DNA from: a virus | Virus record (IMG/VR): IMGVR_UViG_3300047319_000185 | Coordinates: 1 to 64,000 of that record | Direction: 5' to 3' (one strand) | DNA length: 64,000 nucleotides | Shown here: piece by piece, positions 7,455 to 16,212 of the stretch | Layout of the letters: each line of letters begins with the position of its first letter | How positions within the stretch are numbered: the first letter of the stretch is position 1 | Notes under the pieces: model-generated | Databases searched by the model: none | Seen by the model: the letters and a program-made list of their open reading frames with translations, nothing else | What the model was told of the DNA's origin: nothing | Position numbers and translations under genes: made by a program

Positions 7455-7691
7455 CTAGTCCTGCGAATCAAAGTACTCTTGTGCGTTCTTCTTGAAAATT
7501 GCTGTAGATTTTGCTTCCTTCCAGTACTCGACGTGAATCAACACAACAAGTACTACGGAAAGCACAGTAGCCACATAACTTGAGAGCGCATACAGTGAGG
7601 TATACGCACCAGTCTGCACAACCTGGTGATCCCAGTAGGCTGCCGCAGTGGGATAGACAATAGTACGGAACCAAAGCATGAACCTAGTCAT
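7455..7691 (-). CDS. Small membrane protein, 78 aa
   Basis: Two hydrophobic stretches: residues about 4-20, and a stronger one (SLYALSSYVATVLSVVLVVLIHV) in the middle, followed by a charged tail. The start at 7691 overlaps the previous stop by 8 bases. It forms a pair with the adjacent small membrane protein. A holin role was considered, but no lysin gene lies nearby. Confidence 0.65.
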   Translation of the reverse strand: MTRFMLWFRTIVYPTAAAYWDHQVVQTGAYTSLYALSSYVATVLSVVLVVLIHVEYWKEAKSTAIFKKNAQEYFDSQD

Positions 7692-7878
7692 TACTACCAC
7701 CCGTCTCAGCCCAGATACCTGACACAAGCGCCATGGCTACCAGAAAGCCCACTACACTCCAGGAGTATGTGCTCGAACCCTTACTAAGGCTCATTACGAT
7801 ACCGAATCCTGCCCCTGAAGCAGAGACGCGGGAGATAAAACGTAGTGTTGAAACCTTGATGCCCCTTGCTGCCTTCAT
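7684..7878 (-). CDS. Small membrane protein, 64 aa
   Basis: A short protein with a basic N-terminus and two hydrophobic segments (GAGFGIVMSLS; SWSVVGFLVAMALVSGIWA). The ATG at 7878 overlaps the stop of the HNH gene as TAATG and has AGGTGG 10 bases upstream. An ATG at 7887 sits too close to that site. Function unknown. Confidence 0.6.
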   Translation of the reverse strand: MKAARGIKVSTLRFISRVSASGAGFGIVMSLSKGSSTYSWSVVGFLVAMALVSGIWAETGGSND

Positions 7879-8183
7879 TAGCGGCATACCACCTTGTCTC
7901 TGCGGTTACGGTCAATCTTCTTGAGTGTCTTACTACTGGGCTTTTCATACCAGTAGTTGTTGAACTCTACCCGACCAGTCGTATTCGACTTTACCGAGTT
8001 GCACCAGATGTGCGACAGCTGTAGATTTTCCATATCATCACTGCCTCCCCTGGAAACAGGCTTGATATGATCTACATTGCAGTCACGGATATCCGCAAAT
8101 CTGAAACAGATCTGACAGATACCTTCATCCCTCAGATACAGTTCATGCAGAACCCGCATTCCCATACCATGATGGCCGGTCAC
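7878..8183 (-). CDS. HNH endonuclease, 101 aa
   Basis: A compact HNH nuclease: CQIC zinc pair near residue 23, then NVDHIKPVSRGGSDDMENLQLSHIWCN, which holds the DH and N..H residues of the beta-beta-alpha metal site. It starts with GTG and has AGGAGGA upstream. It lies directly downstream of the ribonucleotide reductase gene, a common target of homing endonucleases. It may be a homing nuclease or a host-DNA nuclease. Confidence 0.85.
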   Translation of the reverse strand: MTGHHGMGMRVLHELYLRDEGICQICFRFADIRDCNVDHIKPVSRGGSDDMENLQLSHIWCNSVKSNTTGRVEFNNYWYEKPSSKTLKKIDRNRRDKVVCR

Positions 8184-8192
8184 TTCTTCCTC

Positions 8193-10121
8193 CTACACTA
8201 GGTCTACTGTTTCACAACCTCCATCAGCAGAGCAAGCCAGTGTCTGTGACCCTACAGTCTGGTCGTACAGTTCATACCAACTCAGCTCTTCCCAAGGGAG
8301 ATCGTCTGGCATCTGCGATACTAGTTCCTCATACTGTGCCTTGTCAACACTCTCGTAAGGAGCCTGCTGATAGACATGATCGGAGTACGGAAGGAAGGCT
8401 ACACCAGACAGTTCATCAAAGTGTTCCCAGACCCATGCTGCTGTAGGCAGCCATTCGTTCTCCTGAACAGTTATCGTAACAGAGGGCTTGTGCTCTGTCC
8501 AGTGACGCTGATAGGTAAGCCAGAGATCCAAGTGATCTACTGCTCCCAGATCCTTGCGTGTCAGTGCGCCTTCTGGTGCCTTGACTGGGAAGGAGAATAC
8601 CATAGTCGCATCCGGATTGGTTACGTCATCCTCATGTGGGACTCCGAAGTCAACCATAAGACGAGTAAGAGGGTCCTTCTTATCAGCTCTGACTCTGCGA
8701 ATGTAGTAGTCATCATGCCAAGGATGCATTCCACTTGCCACATTTGCAAGCTGAGAAGTAGTTCCTTCAGGTTTTACACAGGTTACTGCCGCAGAAGGAT
8801 TGATACCCATCTGCTGAGACATACTTCTATTGGTAACGACTGCTTGTTCGCGCAGTTTGTCTAGCCATTCCTCCAATAGCTCCTGTCCTGCACTACCATT
8901 CAGTACAGGATGGCCCAGTTGTCCGGTCATGGATACACCTAGAAGTCTTTCTGCTTCCGTATTCTCCTTCCAGATAGGGCGGAGATAGCTGAAGTCAGTA
9001 AGAGTAGACTGCCAGGTTCCAAAGGCAGTTGCAGCAACTACTTTGTCCATCAAATCGCGGAGAGTATCTTCTGCCTGGACAATTACTGTGGAAAGGTTGC
9101 AGAACTGATAAGGTCTGAGAATAATTTCGGAGCAAGGATTTGTTCCATAATCGATATCGGAACTTCTACGTCCATACTTACTGGCCTGATTTCTTGAAGC
9201 CTCTCGGTTGAAGATACCTCTCTCACCAGACTTGGAATCATAGATATTTCTCCACTCCTCCATGAACTCAGACTGTGAGGGACGACTATTGTACACTGCG
9301 GAAATGTTACAGAGTGCTCTGTATCCATGGTCCTTCCACCATTCTCCTGACTTTGCATTTGCCAGCTCCTTGTCATCGAAATCAGTCAGCCCAATCAAAG
9401 CAGCACGTCTGACTCCGCCAACAACTACAACGCTGGCAATCTTGCATACGATGTCAAAGACCTCAAGAGATGTCAACTGACGTCCTTGTGCAGCATTGAA
9501 CTTGTCAGAGACGAAAACAAACAGATCTTCCAAGGGTTCCGGCCCGCTAGAACGTCCCCCAAACGTCTTTAAACGGCTGCCTGCGGGACGAACAGCGCTG
9601 GTATCCCACTCCGGGTAGAAACCCTTGTACAAGGACGTTACAAGCTCTCTCAGAGCCTTGGCCCAACCCTCTTTGGAATCCTCTACAGTAATAATTCCAT
9701 GGTCTCCGGAATACCATGTCTTTTCTACAATAGGTAGTTTCTCTACATACATATTCTCTACAGAGAAACCTACTCCTGTTCCATTCATAAGAATATAAAG
9801 TAATTCGTCAAATGCTTCTACGCTATCCATAGGAAGATAGCTGCAATTGTAACCAGCAATGTGGCTACGTTCCAGTGCTGGACCAGCAGTCATCAGAGCA
9901 CGCATGGAGCCAAGTGCCTCCAGGTTTACAAACTTCTCCCTTAGAAAAGGGAGAGCGCCCTTAGCGTCTACCTTGTAGTTGTCCTCAATATGCTGTGCCA
10001 TGTAATTCAGGTAACGATCTGTGCTCTCTTCCCAGGATTCTCTACGTTGCTTAGCATCATCCCAGCGGGCGTATCTACTAATTGCGATAAAGGATTGATA
10101 GGGGCTCATCTTTACTGTCAT
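8193..10121 (-). CDS. nrdJ: Adenosylcobalamin-dependent ribonucleoside-triphosphate reductase (class II)
   Basis: Reduces ribonucleoside triphosphates to dNTPs using a cobalamin-generated thiyl radical. The residues aligning with the Lactobacillus leichmannii enzyme are visible: C93 in GYNCSYL, the active-site loop TNPCSEI with the catalytic Cys and Glu, QFCNLSTV, the phosphate loop VKPEGTTSQLANVASGMH, and the C-terminal reducing pair ACSADGGC. At 642 aa it is about 100 residues shorter than that enzyme, in part from a shorter N-terminus. With thyX it feeds phage DNA synthesis, and it depends on host cobalamin. Confidence 0.93.
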   Translation of the reverse strand: MTVKMSPYQSFIAISRYARWDDAKQRRESWEESTDRYLNYMAQHIEDNYKVDAKGALPFLREKFVNLEALGSMRALMTAGPALERSHIAGYNCSYLPMDSVEAFDELLYILMNGTGVGFSVENMYVEKLPIVEKTWYSGDHGIITVEDSKEGWAKALRELVTSLYKGFYPEWDTSAVRPAGSRLKTFGGRSSGPEPLEDLFVFVSDKFNAAQGRQLTSLEVFDIVCKIASVVVVGGVRRAALIGLTDFDDKELANAKSGEWWKDHGYRALCNISAVYNSRPSQSEFMEEWRNIYDSKSGERGIFNREASRNQASKYGRRSSDIDYGTNPCSEIILRPYQFCNLSTVIVQAEDTLRDLMDKVVAATAFGTWQSTLTDFSYLRPIWKENTEAERLLGVSMTGQLGHPVLNGSAGQELLEEWLDKLREQAVVTNRSMSQQMGINPSAAVTCVKPEGTTSQLANVASGMHPWHDDYYIRRVRADKKDPLTRLMVDFGVPHEDDVTNPDATMVFSFPVKAPEGALTRKDLGAVDHLDLWLTYQRHWTEHKPSVTITVQENEWLPTAAWVWEHFDELSGVAFLPYSDHVYQQAPYESVDKAQYEELVSQMPDDLPWEELSWYELYDQTVGSQTLACSADGGCETVDLV

Positions 10122-10147
10122 AGAATAAAACTCCGCTGGGATAGTAA

Positions 10148-10561
10148 TTATAGATTCGTAATGTGCTGTCCGCCACCAGCATTCAACAATGCAATGGAGG
10201 CAGTAAGAGAAGAGGTTTCTCCGGTCTGTCTAGCAGGTGCCGCAGGAGTTCCATTGTCATCAGCAAGACTTGGAAGACCATAGGTTGACTGCTCAAATCT
10301 TGGATGGTATCCGCATTCACCACAAGCTACTGCAAAGTTTCCGTGCTGCATGTATCTGTCACTGTTGCAGCCTGGACATCTGCCACCCTGCTTCAGACGA
10401 ATATTGGAAGCTGGTTTATAGTCATCCTGTTGCGGGATATTTTGCTGCTGTGGTTGCGGAACAGGGGTACTGACTGGATTATATAACCCGTATAAGTCTC
10501 TGGAAGGTGGTGCCGTTTGCTGTGTAGGCTCCCCACTGATCTTATTCGCCCAAAATGACAT
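10148..10561 (-). CDS. Zinc-ribbon protein, 137 aa
   Basis: The N-terminal half is Gln/Pro-rich and disordered. A zinc ribbon follows (CPGC-x13-CGEC, residues about 62-83), then a low-complexity tail. It overlaps the gene upstream by 20 bases. Such small ribbons often bind nucleic acid or a polymerase. No specific family was recognised. Confidence 0.7.
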   Translation of the reverse strand: MSFWANKISGEPTQQTAPPSRDLYGLYNPVSTPVPQPQQQNIPQQDDYKPASNIRLKQGGRCPGCNSDRYMQHGNFAVACGECGYHPRFEQSTYGLPSLADDNGTPAAPARQTGETSSLTASIALLNAGGGQHITNL

Positions 10562-10979
10562 CTTGTTCTCCGTATTTTATTAGACCTTTTTGTAGCATAT
10601 GGGATACGACTGCTGCTGCCACTACATTTCCCATATTCACATTGTTTATTCTGAATTTCATCTGGTCTTCCTCATGCATCTCCGCAAAGGTAGGATCACC
10701 ACTGATAATGGCAGAGGAAGCTGTCTGTGCAGCTATATAGCACAGCAAAGGAAAGTCCCATCCGAATGGAACCAAGGCATGCTTGCGTTCCCACATCTCT
10801 TTGGCCTCTGCTTCCAGTACGTCTGTACTAGCAGGATTCTGGCCGAAGCGAATGGGTTCGTCACGCATCTTGTAGGGACCTATCATATCCCACATCATTG
10901 AGCGGGATAACTCTATGGTGAGCTGCTGTACCGGATCAATCTCTGGTACAGCAGACACCTCTTCAAATGGATCTATCAC
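10542..10979 (-). CDS. Hypothetical protein, 145 aa
   Basis: Starts with GTG in a GTGA overlap with the small gene upstream. It is mainly helical, with a Trp and aromatic-rich middle (VPFGWDFPLLCYIAAQTASSAI) that looks like a buried helix rather than a membrane span. It lies between the DNA polymerase and ribonucleotide reductase genes. No family was recognised. Confidence 0.65.
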   Translation of the reverse strand: MIDPFEEVSAVPEIDPVQQLTIELSRSMMWDMIGPYKMRDEPIRFGQNPASTDVLEAEAKEMWERKHALVPFGWDFPLLCYIAAQTASSAIISGDPTFAEMHEEDQMKFRINNVNMGNVVAAAVVSHMLQKGLIKYGEQDVILGE

Positions 10980-11125
10980 TTATGCTTACTTCTCTTTTCC
11001 CCACACACTGTACACTTCTTCTTTCCGTGCTCACCGGGATCAAATGTATGGCCATCTTCTGTACCATACATTTCCTTGTTGGCGTCTCGTCTTGCCTTTT
11101 CCAAATGGTCATCAATGTCAGACAT
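10976..11125 (-). CDS. Small basic C-terminal zinc-like protein, 49 aa
   Basis: A 49-residue ORF (MSDIDDHLEKARRDA...) ending in KKKCTVCGEKRSKHK, a C-x2-C knuckle in a basic tail. It sits 2 bases after the polymerase stop and overlaps the next gene by GTGA. The tight packing supports it. Function unknown. Confidence 0.6.
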   Translation of the reverse strand: MSDIDDHLEKARRDANKEMYGTEDGHTFDPGEHGKKKCTVCGEKRSKHK

Positions 11126-11127
11126 AT

Positions 11128-13122
11128 CTATTCCTTAGCTTCCGACCAACGGTTTACAAGCATAGCCTCTGCTTCCAGAGGGACCTTCAAAAGCTTCTGC
11201 ATCTCTGGTCCTGCCATCGCGTCTTCCAAGTATAGCTTAGCTTCCTCGGCCCTGTAATTGGGTGCTTGAAGTACCAACTCATCATGCACAGAGAGTACAA
11301 GATGAATCCAATCCTTCTCCTCGTACCCCTTATTCGACTCCTTAATAGTGTTATACACACGTACCATAGCCATCTTGATTAGACCAGCCGCACTACCCTG
11401 GATAAGGCTGTTGAAGATCTGCCGTTCTCCACCACCACGAATACCCCAGCGCTGATCATTCAAGTCCCACACCCTACGAACGAACCCCGTTAGTGTAACA
11501 ATATGGGGAATGTCCCTACGTCTTGCAGTACTAACCACCTGACTCTTGAATTTGTTTACCTCTGGCTGAGTCTTGGCATACTCCTGGAAAAGATTCTGCA
11601 CATATTTAAGAGGCTTGCCCATAAGGGCAGCAGTACTCTCCTCACCTGCTCCGAATAGAATACCAAAACCAAGAGTCTTGGCTGCTGATCTCATTTCCTT
11701 CGTAACTTCTTCAATGGATACCTGGTAAAGAGCGGCAGCAGTTGCCTTATGAGCATCAATTCCATTGTGGAAACCATCAAATAGAACACCATGACCTATG
11801 AAATGCGCAAGGACACGGTACTCAATCTGCCCATAGTCAGCTACTACAAGACTATAGCCTTCAGGTGCACGAAACAGACCCCGTACCTTCTTTCCCAGAG
11901 GCTTGTCAGGACGTGGGACATTCTGAAGATTAGGTGCACGGCAAGAGAACCTAGAAGTAGCTGTTCCGTACTGACACAAGTCAGCATGAATCCTGTTATG
12001 GAAAATAATACTTGGCTTGTCCACCTCCGGGTTACCTAGGTACCCACGAACATATGTGCCCCTTAGCTTATCCATCTCGGAATACTCAAGCAGCAGCTTA
12101 ACCAACGGGTTGGATGGAAAGGCCTCCATAGCTTTCTTGTCCGTGGAATAGTCAAAGATAGTCAGGCTTTCCTCTGCCTTCTTTTTCTTCAGGCCACCAT
12201 CAGTCAGACGAGTAGCCTTCAACCCCTGGTTTCCCTCTTCCTTACTTCCATAAAGAATCTCACAGCGCTGCTTAGGAGAATTAAGATTAAAGAATCTTCC
12301 TGCCTCACGATAGATCTTAGTCTCCAGTGTTGTCATCAATTCAGTAAGCTCAACCTCAAGCTGCTGAAGGGCTGCAACGTCCATAGGAGCGCCTACAAGG
12401 TTCATTGAGAACAAAGCCTCAAACAGCTCCTCTTCAAGCGCTCTATGGTCCACCAGACCCTCTTCACGGCACCTTCTGTCAAGCTGTAGCCAGAGCAACC
12501 AAGTGTACCGAGCGTCCATGAGACCATAGTAGGCTACCTTTGAAAAAGGGTGAGCCTCAATGCACTTTCCGATACCTTCCTTGTCATAGTCAACACCATA
12601 GTACCAACGGGTGAGAATCTTAAGACCAAGACCCATTGGTCGCTTGGGTCCGCCCATTGGCTTTCCGATATTCTCATCAAGAGACCATTGAAGCACAATA
12701 GTATCTCCCCTTGGAGCACAGGGAAACTCTCCGTAGTATTTGTGGATAGATACGAAGTCAGTCGCAACGTTATGCGCGATCTTCTTAATGGTCGTACTGA
12801 AGAACAGTGGCTTTAGAATTCTGAATGCAACAGAAGGACGGAGCTGCACTGGAGGCGCATCAAATACCAATGGGTAAAATATCTTGTTCTTTGTATGTGC
12901 CTTCTGAAGAACCACATCTCCATTTGGATGACCCAAAGGAATAATAATTGTTCTTCCATAAGTGGCTAGAGAAATCCACACCACTCTGTTCTGCGAAGGA
13001 ATACCACGAGTACCTGGGAACTCTCCGTCCATAGACTCAATGTCGAATACAAAAGCATCCTGCTGCATGAAGTAGTCTACTTCTGCAATCAGTTGTTCCT
13101 CAGTAAGGATAAGTCCTTCCAT
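11128..13122 (-). CDS. polA: Family A DNA polymerase with 3'-5' exonuclease domain
   Basis: The replicative polymerase candidate of the phage, 664 aa. The N-terminal part is a DEDD proofreading exonuclease (FDIES near residue 27, and LMDARYTWLLWLQL). The C-terminal polymerase has motif A DYGQIEYRVLAHF, motif B KTLGFGILFGAG and motif C SVHDEL. There is no 5' nuclease domain, as in T7-type enzymes. The ATG at 13122 is chosen for its perfect AGGAGGA site; a reading starting at 13161 has none. It works with the helicase, primase and SSB encoded nearby. Confidence 0.95.
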   Translation of the reverse strand: MEGLILTEEQLIAEVDYFMQQDAFVFDIESMDGEFPGTRGIPSQNRVVWISLATYGRTIIIPLGHPNGDVVLQKAHTKNKIFYPLVFDAPPVQLRPSVAFRILKPLFFSTTIKKIAHNVATDFVSIHKYYGEFPCAPRGDTIVLQWSLDENIGKPMGGPKRPMGLGLKILTRWYYGVDYDKEGIGKCIEAHPFSKVAYYGLMDARYTWLLWLQLDRRCREEGLVDHRALEEELFEALFSMNLVGAPMDVAALQQLEVELTELMTTLETKIYREAGRFFNLNSPKQRCEILYGSKEEGNQGLKATRLTDGGLKKKKAEESLTIFDYSTDKKAMEAFPSNPLVKLLLEYSEMDKLRGTYVRGYLGNPEVDKPSIIFHNRIHADLCQYGTATSRFSCRAPNLQNVPRPDKPLGKKVRGLFRAPEGYSLVVADYGQIEYRVLAHFIGHGVLFDGFHNGIDAHKATAAALYQVSIEEVTKEMRSAAKTLGFGILFGAGEESTAALMGKPLKYVQNLFQEYAKTQPEVNKFKSQVVSTARRRDIPHIVTLTGFVRRVWDLNDQRWGIRGGGERQIFNSLIQGSAAGLIKMAMVRVYNTIKESNKGYEEKDWIHLVLSVHDELVLQAPNYRAEEAKLYLEDAMAGPEMQKLLKVPLEAEAMLVNRWSEAKE

Positions 13123-13243
13123 CTGTCCTCCTAGTATGCTCTGGACGTAAGCAGTTCCCACATTACTGTTAGTCTTTCACGAAACGTAAGCCACGCTACT
13201 CTATTACATATACTTCCTACTTCTTGTTGCCTGGTTAGTACCA

Positions 13244-13492
13244 TCAGAGTTCTACTCCCATTTCCATCTGCTCAAGGTAGTAATAGTCATAGGCGTACCG
13301 TCCTGGACCACGGTTCATCAGGAGCTTGTAGCCATCTTCACCTGTCTCCCAGATGTAGTACTCAAGGTCAGTCTCAGCACGCTTGAGAAGATACTCCATA
13401 GCCTTGAAGGAATCCGGGAAGGGAATGATATCGTCGTAGTCGTGAGTGTAGTCGCCGTCAAACATGTAGTGGCGAACCATATAGAATTCCAT
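13244..13492 (-). CDS. Hypothetical acidic protein, 82 aa
   Basis: Rich in Tyr, Asp and Glu (MEFYMVRHYMFDGDYTHDYDD). It lies one base after the gene upstream and is followed by a 121-base gap before the polymerase start that holds no clear ORF. No family was recognised. Confidence 0.65.
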   Translation of the reverse strand: MEFYMVRHYMFDGDYTHDYDDIIPFPDSFKAMEYLLKRAETDLEYYIWETGEDGYKLLMNRGPGRYAYDYYYLEQMEMGVEL

Positions 13493-13493
13493 T

Positions 13494-13757
13494 TTAATCC
13501 TCAGTCTCCTCAGTATCCAGAATCAATGTACTATCCGTAAATCCAGAAACATATTTACTATCGTAGTCTTCGTGCTTGTCCCAGCAGTCGGTATTACCAG
13601 GAACAGCATCATAATCAAAGAAGGATGTTTCCAGAAGTTCCGCTATAGCCTTACGAGCGTTGACTTCCTGAGTATAGTAGCCAAGAGTAGTGAGACTGTC
13701 CCAGTCCTCTCCCTGATGCTGACCACCCTGGTAGTGATGAATAATGTACAGCTTCAC
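13494..13757 (-). CDS. Hypothetical acidic protein, 87 aa
   Basis: The start is set at GTG 13757 because TTGGAGG lies 5 bases upstream. A longer reading from 13805 would run through the hairpin at 13775-13823 and is rejected. The product (KLYIIHHYQGGQHQGEDW...LDTEETED) is similar in style to its neighbour at 13244: acidic, with an aromatic N-terminal strand. Function unknown. Confidence 0.65.
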   Translation of the reverse strand: MKLYIIHHYQGGQHQGEDWDSLTTLGYYTQEVNARKAIAELLETSFFDYDAVPGNTDCWDKHEDYDSKYVSGFTDSTLILDTEETED

Positions 13758-13774
13758 TGTATCCTCCAATGTAA

Positions 13775-13823
13775 GAAGCCCCTCTGACCTGTCTTGTAGG
13801 AACAACAGTATCAGAGGGGCTTC
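13775..13823 (-). terminator. Hairpin terminator after the SSB gene
   Basis: A perfect 13-bp stem (13775-13787 with 13811-13823), GC-rich at the core (GCCCCTC), with a 23-base loop that can itself pair partly. In the minus direction the stem is followed by TTACATTGG. The hairpin ends 17 bases before the next start. Confidence 0.7.
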
Positions 13824-13830
13824 GGTGTGT

Positions 13831-13856
13831 CTAGCTGCGCGATCTAGCTACGCGAT
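13831..13856. repeat. Two 13-bp tandem repeats after the SSB stop codon
   Basis: CTAGCTGCGCGAT (13831-13843) is followed directly by CTAGCTACGCGAT (13844-13856), differing at one base, and then by CTAGTTGC. They lie between the SSB stop and the hairpin. They could be a duplication or a protein-binding site. Confidence 0.7.
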
Positions 13857-14594
13857 CTAGTTGCTGGCACGCTTTGCTGGCTTGTCAGAATCCTGGAAGG
13901 GAACGTTGGCAAGGAACTGGATAGTAGGAATGAAGATGATCTCTTCACCATACACCTCAAGAGCACGCTCAGCAAGATCAGACTCAGTCAGAGGCTGGAT
14001 TCCATAGTCGTCTTCCAAGTCACGAGCCTTCAGAGGAAGGACACGAGTAGCAGGAGCATCACGGTTCGGAAGCTTCTCATGGTAGACGTGGAAGTAACGG
14101 TCATCAGAATTCAGAGCCCAGTAGTCGCCCTGAGGATTCTCAGTAAGGGACTGGAGAGCAGTGGACACCTCGTTGCCGAATACCCATGCTACAACCTTGT
14201 CAGGGTCCTCAATAAGGTCCACAACGTTCATGACATAGGACTGAGAGCGACGAAGACCCTCAGCACACAGTGGGCAGTCACCCTGAAAGAACTCATCATT
14301 CAGGCAGGTGTAGTACTTACCCTTGGGACCAGCGGACTTGATGTAGTGGCGACCATACTTCACAGCAGGAACCTCATCAAGGATCTTTACAATACGCTTA
14401 CCCTTACCGCCGAGAACAAGGGACTCAAACTTTGCAGTCTCACGTCGCTCAGGAACAGGCGCACCCCAACCAGCACTAACGGCTGTGACATTACGGGACA
14501 TCCTACGGGAAGGAACAGGGTCGACACTGTCAGCATCGTTGTAGTGATTGTCATCAGTAGTGTCAGAAACAGGGACACGGGAAATCTTTGCCAT
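13857..14594 (-). CDS. gp32-like single-stranded DNA-binding protein
   Basis: Would coat single-stranded DNA at the fork. The central part has GRHYIKSAGPKGKYYTCLNDEF followed by CPLCAEG, a layout like the zinc-containing core of T4-type gp32 relatives (Tyr/Lys-rich strand plus a Cys cluster). The N-terminus is low-complexity and the C-terminus has an acidic stretch. ACTAGGAG precedes the ATG. The position next to DNA polymerase supports the call. A diverged family member is likely, since the Cys spacing is not the T4 one. Confidence 0.75.
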   Translation of the reverse strand: MAKISRVPVSDTTDDNHYNDADSVDPVPSRRMSRNVTAVSAGWGAPVPERRETAKFESLVLGGKGKRIVKILDEVPAVKYGRHYIKSAGPKGKYYTCLNDEFFQGDCPLCAEGLRRSQSYVMNVVDLIEDPDKVVAWVFGNEVSTALQSLTENPQGDYWALNSDDRYFHVYHEKLPNRDAPATRVLPLKARDLEDDYGIQPLTESDLAERALEVYGEEIIFIPTIQFLANVPFQDSDKPAKRASN

Positions 14595-14631
14595 TTATAC
14601 TCCTAGTATGGACTAATTGGGGGAGTTGATA

Positions 14632-14982
14632 TTAGGGGAGTTCAATTTGATGCGCCAGTGTCTTGTCATTCTTGCGCGCATCTGCAATAGAACGATACCA
14701 CTTCAGGTCTGGAATCATGACAGCATCAATAGCATCGTTCAGTACATCCAGAACTTCGGCCATAGTAACACCAGGTGTGATGGATACCTTGGCGGAAGAA
14801 AAAGTGTCAAGGTGCTCATAGTTTCCTACGTTGACACGCATACCTCGGGAAGCGGTTACCTCAATCAGTGTAACACCTGAGGGTGACACTACCTTTTCTG
14901 CTGTGAACGTAGGCTCTGGAAGAGGCTGTGTGCTCTCTGTTGAAACTTCGTCTCGGATAGTCGGTTGCCTTTTTGCGGCCAC
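14632..14982 (-). CDS. Hypothetical protein, 116 aa
   Basis: Starts with GTG 14982 after a good AAGGAG site, 94 bases inside the end of the MerR-like gene. The N-terminus is disordered; then comes a folded part (VTLIEVTASRGMRVNVGNYEHLDTFSSAKVSI) and a helix. Proteins with a short strand containing NVGNYEHLD and SAKVSI occur in many actinophages, without known function. Confidence 0.65.
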   Translation of the reverse strand: MAAKRQPTIRDEVSTESTQPLPEPTFTAEKVVSPSGVTLIEVTASRGMRVNVGNYEHLDTFSSAKVSITPGVTMAEVLDVLNDAIDAVMIPDLKWYRSIADARKNDKTLAHQIELP

Positions 14983-15329
14983 AATACTCCTTCGGTTTTT
15001 GCAATCTCGACAAGTCCCTCAACCATATCACGTGTGTACATGCGACGTCTACCATTCGGCGTGGATGAGGGTTTTACGTAAGGCGACTTGGGAAGGATAC
15101 CATCTGTCTCCCACTTGCGCAAGGTTATTGGACTACGATTTCCTAGTGCCTTGCCAAGGTGGCCGATGGAGAAGAACTCTTGTTCAACGCCACCGACCGT
15201 GAAGATAAAAGGCTTGGAGTCCCAATCGTCTATAACCTTTTCCTGGACCTTACGAATACTCTCGAATTCAAGTGGAGTAGTCGATCCAGGAAAGACTTTA
15301 CTCAATTGTTCTTGCCATGAAGTAGCCAT
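14889..15329 (-). CDS. MerR-like helix-turn-helix DNA-binding protein
   Basis: The segment FFSIGHLGKALGNRSPITLRKWETDGILPKSP (residues about 52-82) followed by NGRRRMYTRDMVEGLVEIAK is a winged helix of the MerR type. No effector domain is present, so it resembles phage excisionase or small MerR-like regulators. It could control the replication operon. The C-terminal end overlaps the next gene. Confidence 0.75.
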   Translation of the reverse strand: MATSWQEQLSKVFPGSTTPLEFESIRKVQEKVIDDWDSKPFIFTVGGVEQEFFSIGHLGKALGNRSPITLRKWETDGILPKSPYVKPSSTPNGRRRMYTRDMVEGLVEIAKTEGVLWPQKGNRLSETKFQQRAHSLFQSLRSQQKR

Positions 15330-15335
15330 ATATTC

Positions 15336-15842
15336 CTATTCGTGCTCGTGCTCGAATTGGACAACACGAGTAGGAGTAACAACTACCTGAGTATGGTCAC
15401 CGAAAGCGCTCATCATTGCAAGCTCATAAGCACCATCCTGAATACTCAGATCTGGCCAGTCCTTAATGGCAATACCATCAGGGTGAGGATAGTCAGTCTT
15501 ACTGTAAGAAGAGTACCAGGGCTTCTGGTAGTCGTAGAAACCACCCTCGCGACCCATTTCCTCATCATTAATATCCTCAGTGTCAGGGTAATCATCCTGC
15601 AACCAGGAAGCCGCTACTCGATCACTAGTGGTGACATAGTAGTCTCCCACACTGAACTCACAGACATCACCATCATTGAAGTACGGAGTGTACTGCTGCC
15701 ACGTAATAGCCTTTACACCAGAAGCGAATGCCTTCTGAAACTCCTCATGCAGATCCTGAATAGGACGCTGCGTTACATACTCACGGCGACGGTCATAGAA
15801 GTCTCCCTCAATAGGGATACCCATGAAACTACGGTCAGACAT
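15336..15842 (-). CDS. Hypothetical acidic protein, 168 aa
   Basis: The ATG at 15842 has GGGAG upstream and overlaps the previous stop by 8 bases. The protein is Asp/Tyr-rich in the middle and ends with alternating His and Glu. It looks globular, with a W-x4-Y core. No family was recognised. Confidence 0.65.
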   Translation of the reverse strand: MSDRSFMGIPIEGDFYDRRREYVTQRPIQDLHEEFQKAFASGVKAITWQQYTPYFNDGDVCEFSVGDYYVTTSDRVAASWLQDDYPDTEDINDEEMGREGGFYDYQKPWYSSYSKTDYPHPDGIAIKDWPDLSIQDGAYELAMMSAFGDHTQVVVTPTRVVQFEHEHE

Positions 15843-16212
15843 TCTTACTCCCGAATATAGAATCGAAACTTCCAACTTCCTTGCGTACTGCTCCTGACAT
15901 CCACTTCTCCAGAGGCATACCCTTGATGTAATCTGCTGGGCTTGGAAGCCATCCCAGATCCTCAATGATATGACGCTCTGCAATCTCCCTCACAGGAACC
16001 TGAATAGTCTTGTGAGACTTCTCAATGGTCAGTGTCTTGCCGAAGATTGTCTGGCAAAGAAATACACCAAGAGTGTGGTGGTAGACAGAACGATGACGTG
16101 AATCACCTATTACCTGCTTACTAGAATCTATGAACTCTTCTATTGGAAGGTAATCTTCTGGTGTGCCTCCGTACTTATGGGAGGCAGAGACAGCATGGTA
16201 CCAACTGTTCAC
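15835..16212 (-). CDS. Conserved phage protein of unknown function (DUF6915-like), 125 aa
   Basis: The sequence pattern WYHAVSASHKYGGTPEDYLPIEEFIDSSK, then RHRSVYHHTLGVFLCQTIFG, then VPVREIAERHIIEDLGWLPSPADYI, is a recurrent phage and bacterial family that I recall as DUF6915. Three His/Arg clusters could form a metal or nucleotide site. Biochemical role unknown. Confidence 0.7.
   Translation of the reverse strand: MNSWYHAVSASHKYGGTPEDYLPIEEFIDSSKQVIGDSRHRSVYHHTLGVFLCQTIFGKTLTIEKSHKTIQVPVREIAERHIIEDLGWLPSPADYIKGMPLEKWMSGAVRKEVGSFDSIFGSKNV

Noticed and set aside
7455-7878. Holin pair
   Set aside because: Two small membrane proteins are present, but no endolysin lies next to them, so the role is not supported.
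8376-8864. A 162-residue plus-strand frame inside nrdJ
   Set aside because: The minus-strand NrdJ is fully supported by family motifs; this is its reverse frame.
13758-13805. Longer start for the gene at 13494
   Set aside because: It would run through the hairpin and lacks a ribosome site, while GTG 13757 has a strong one.
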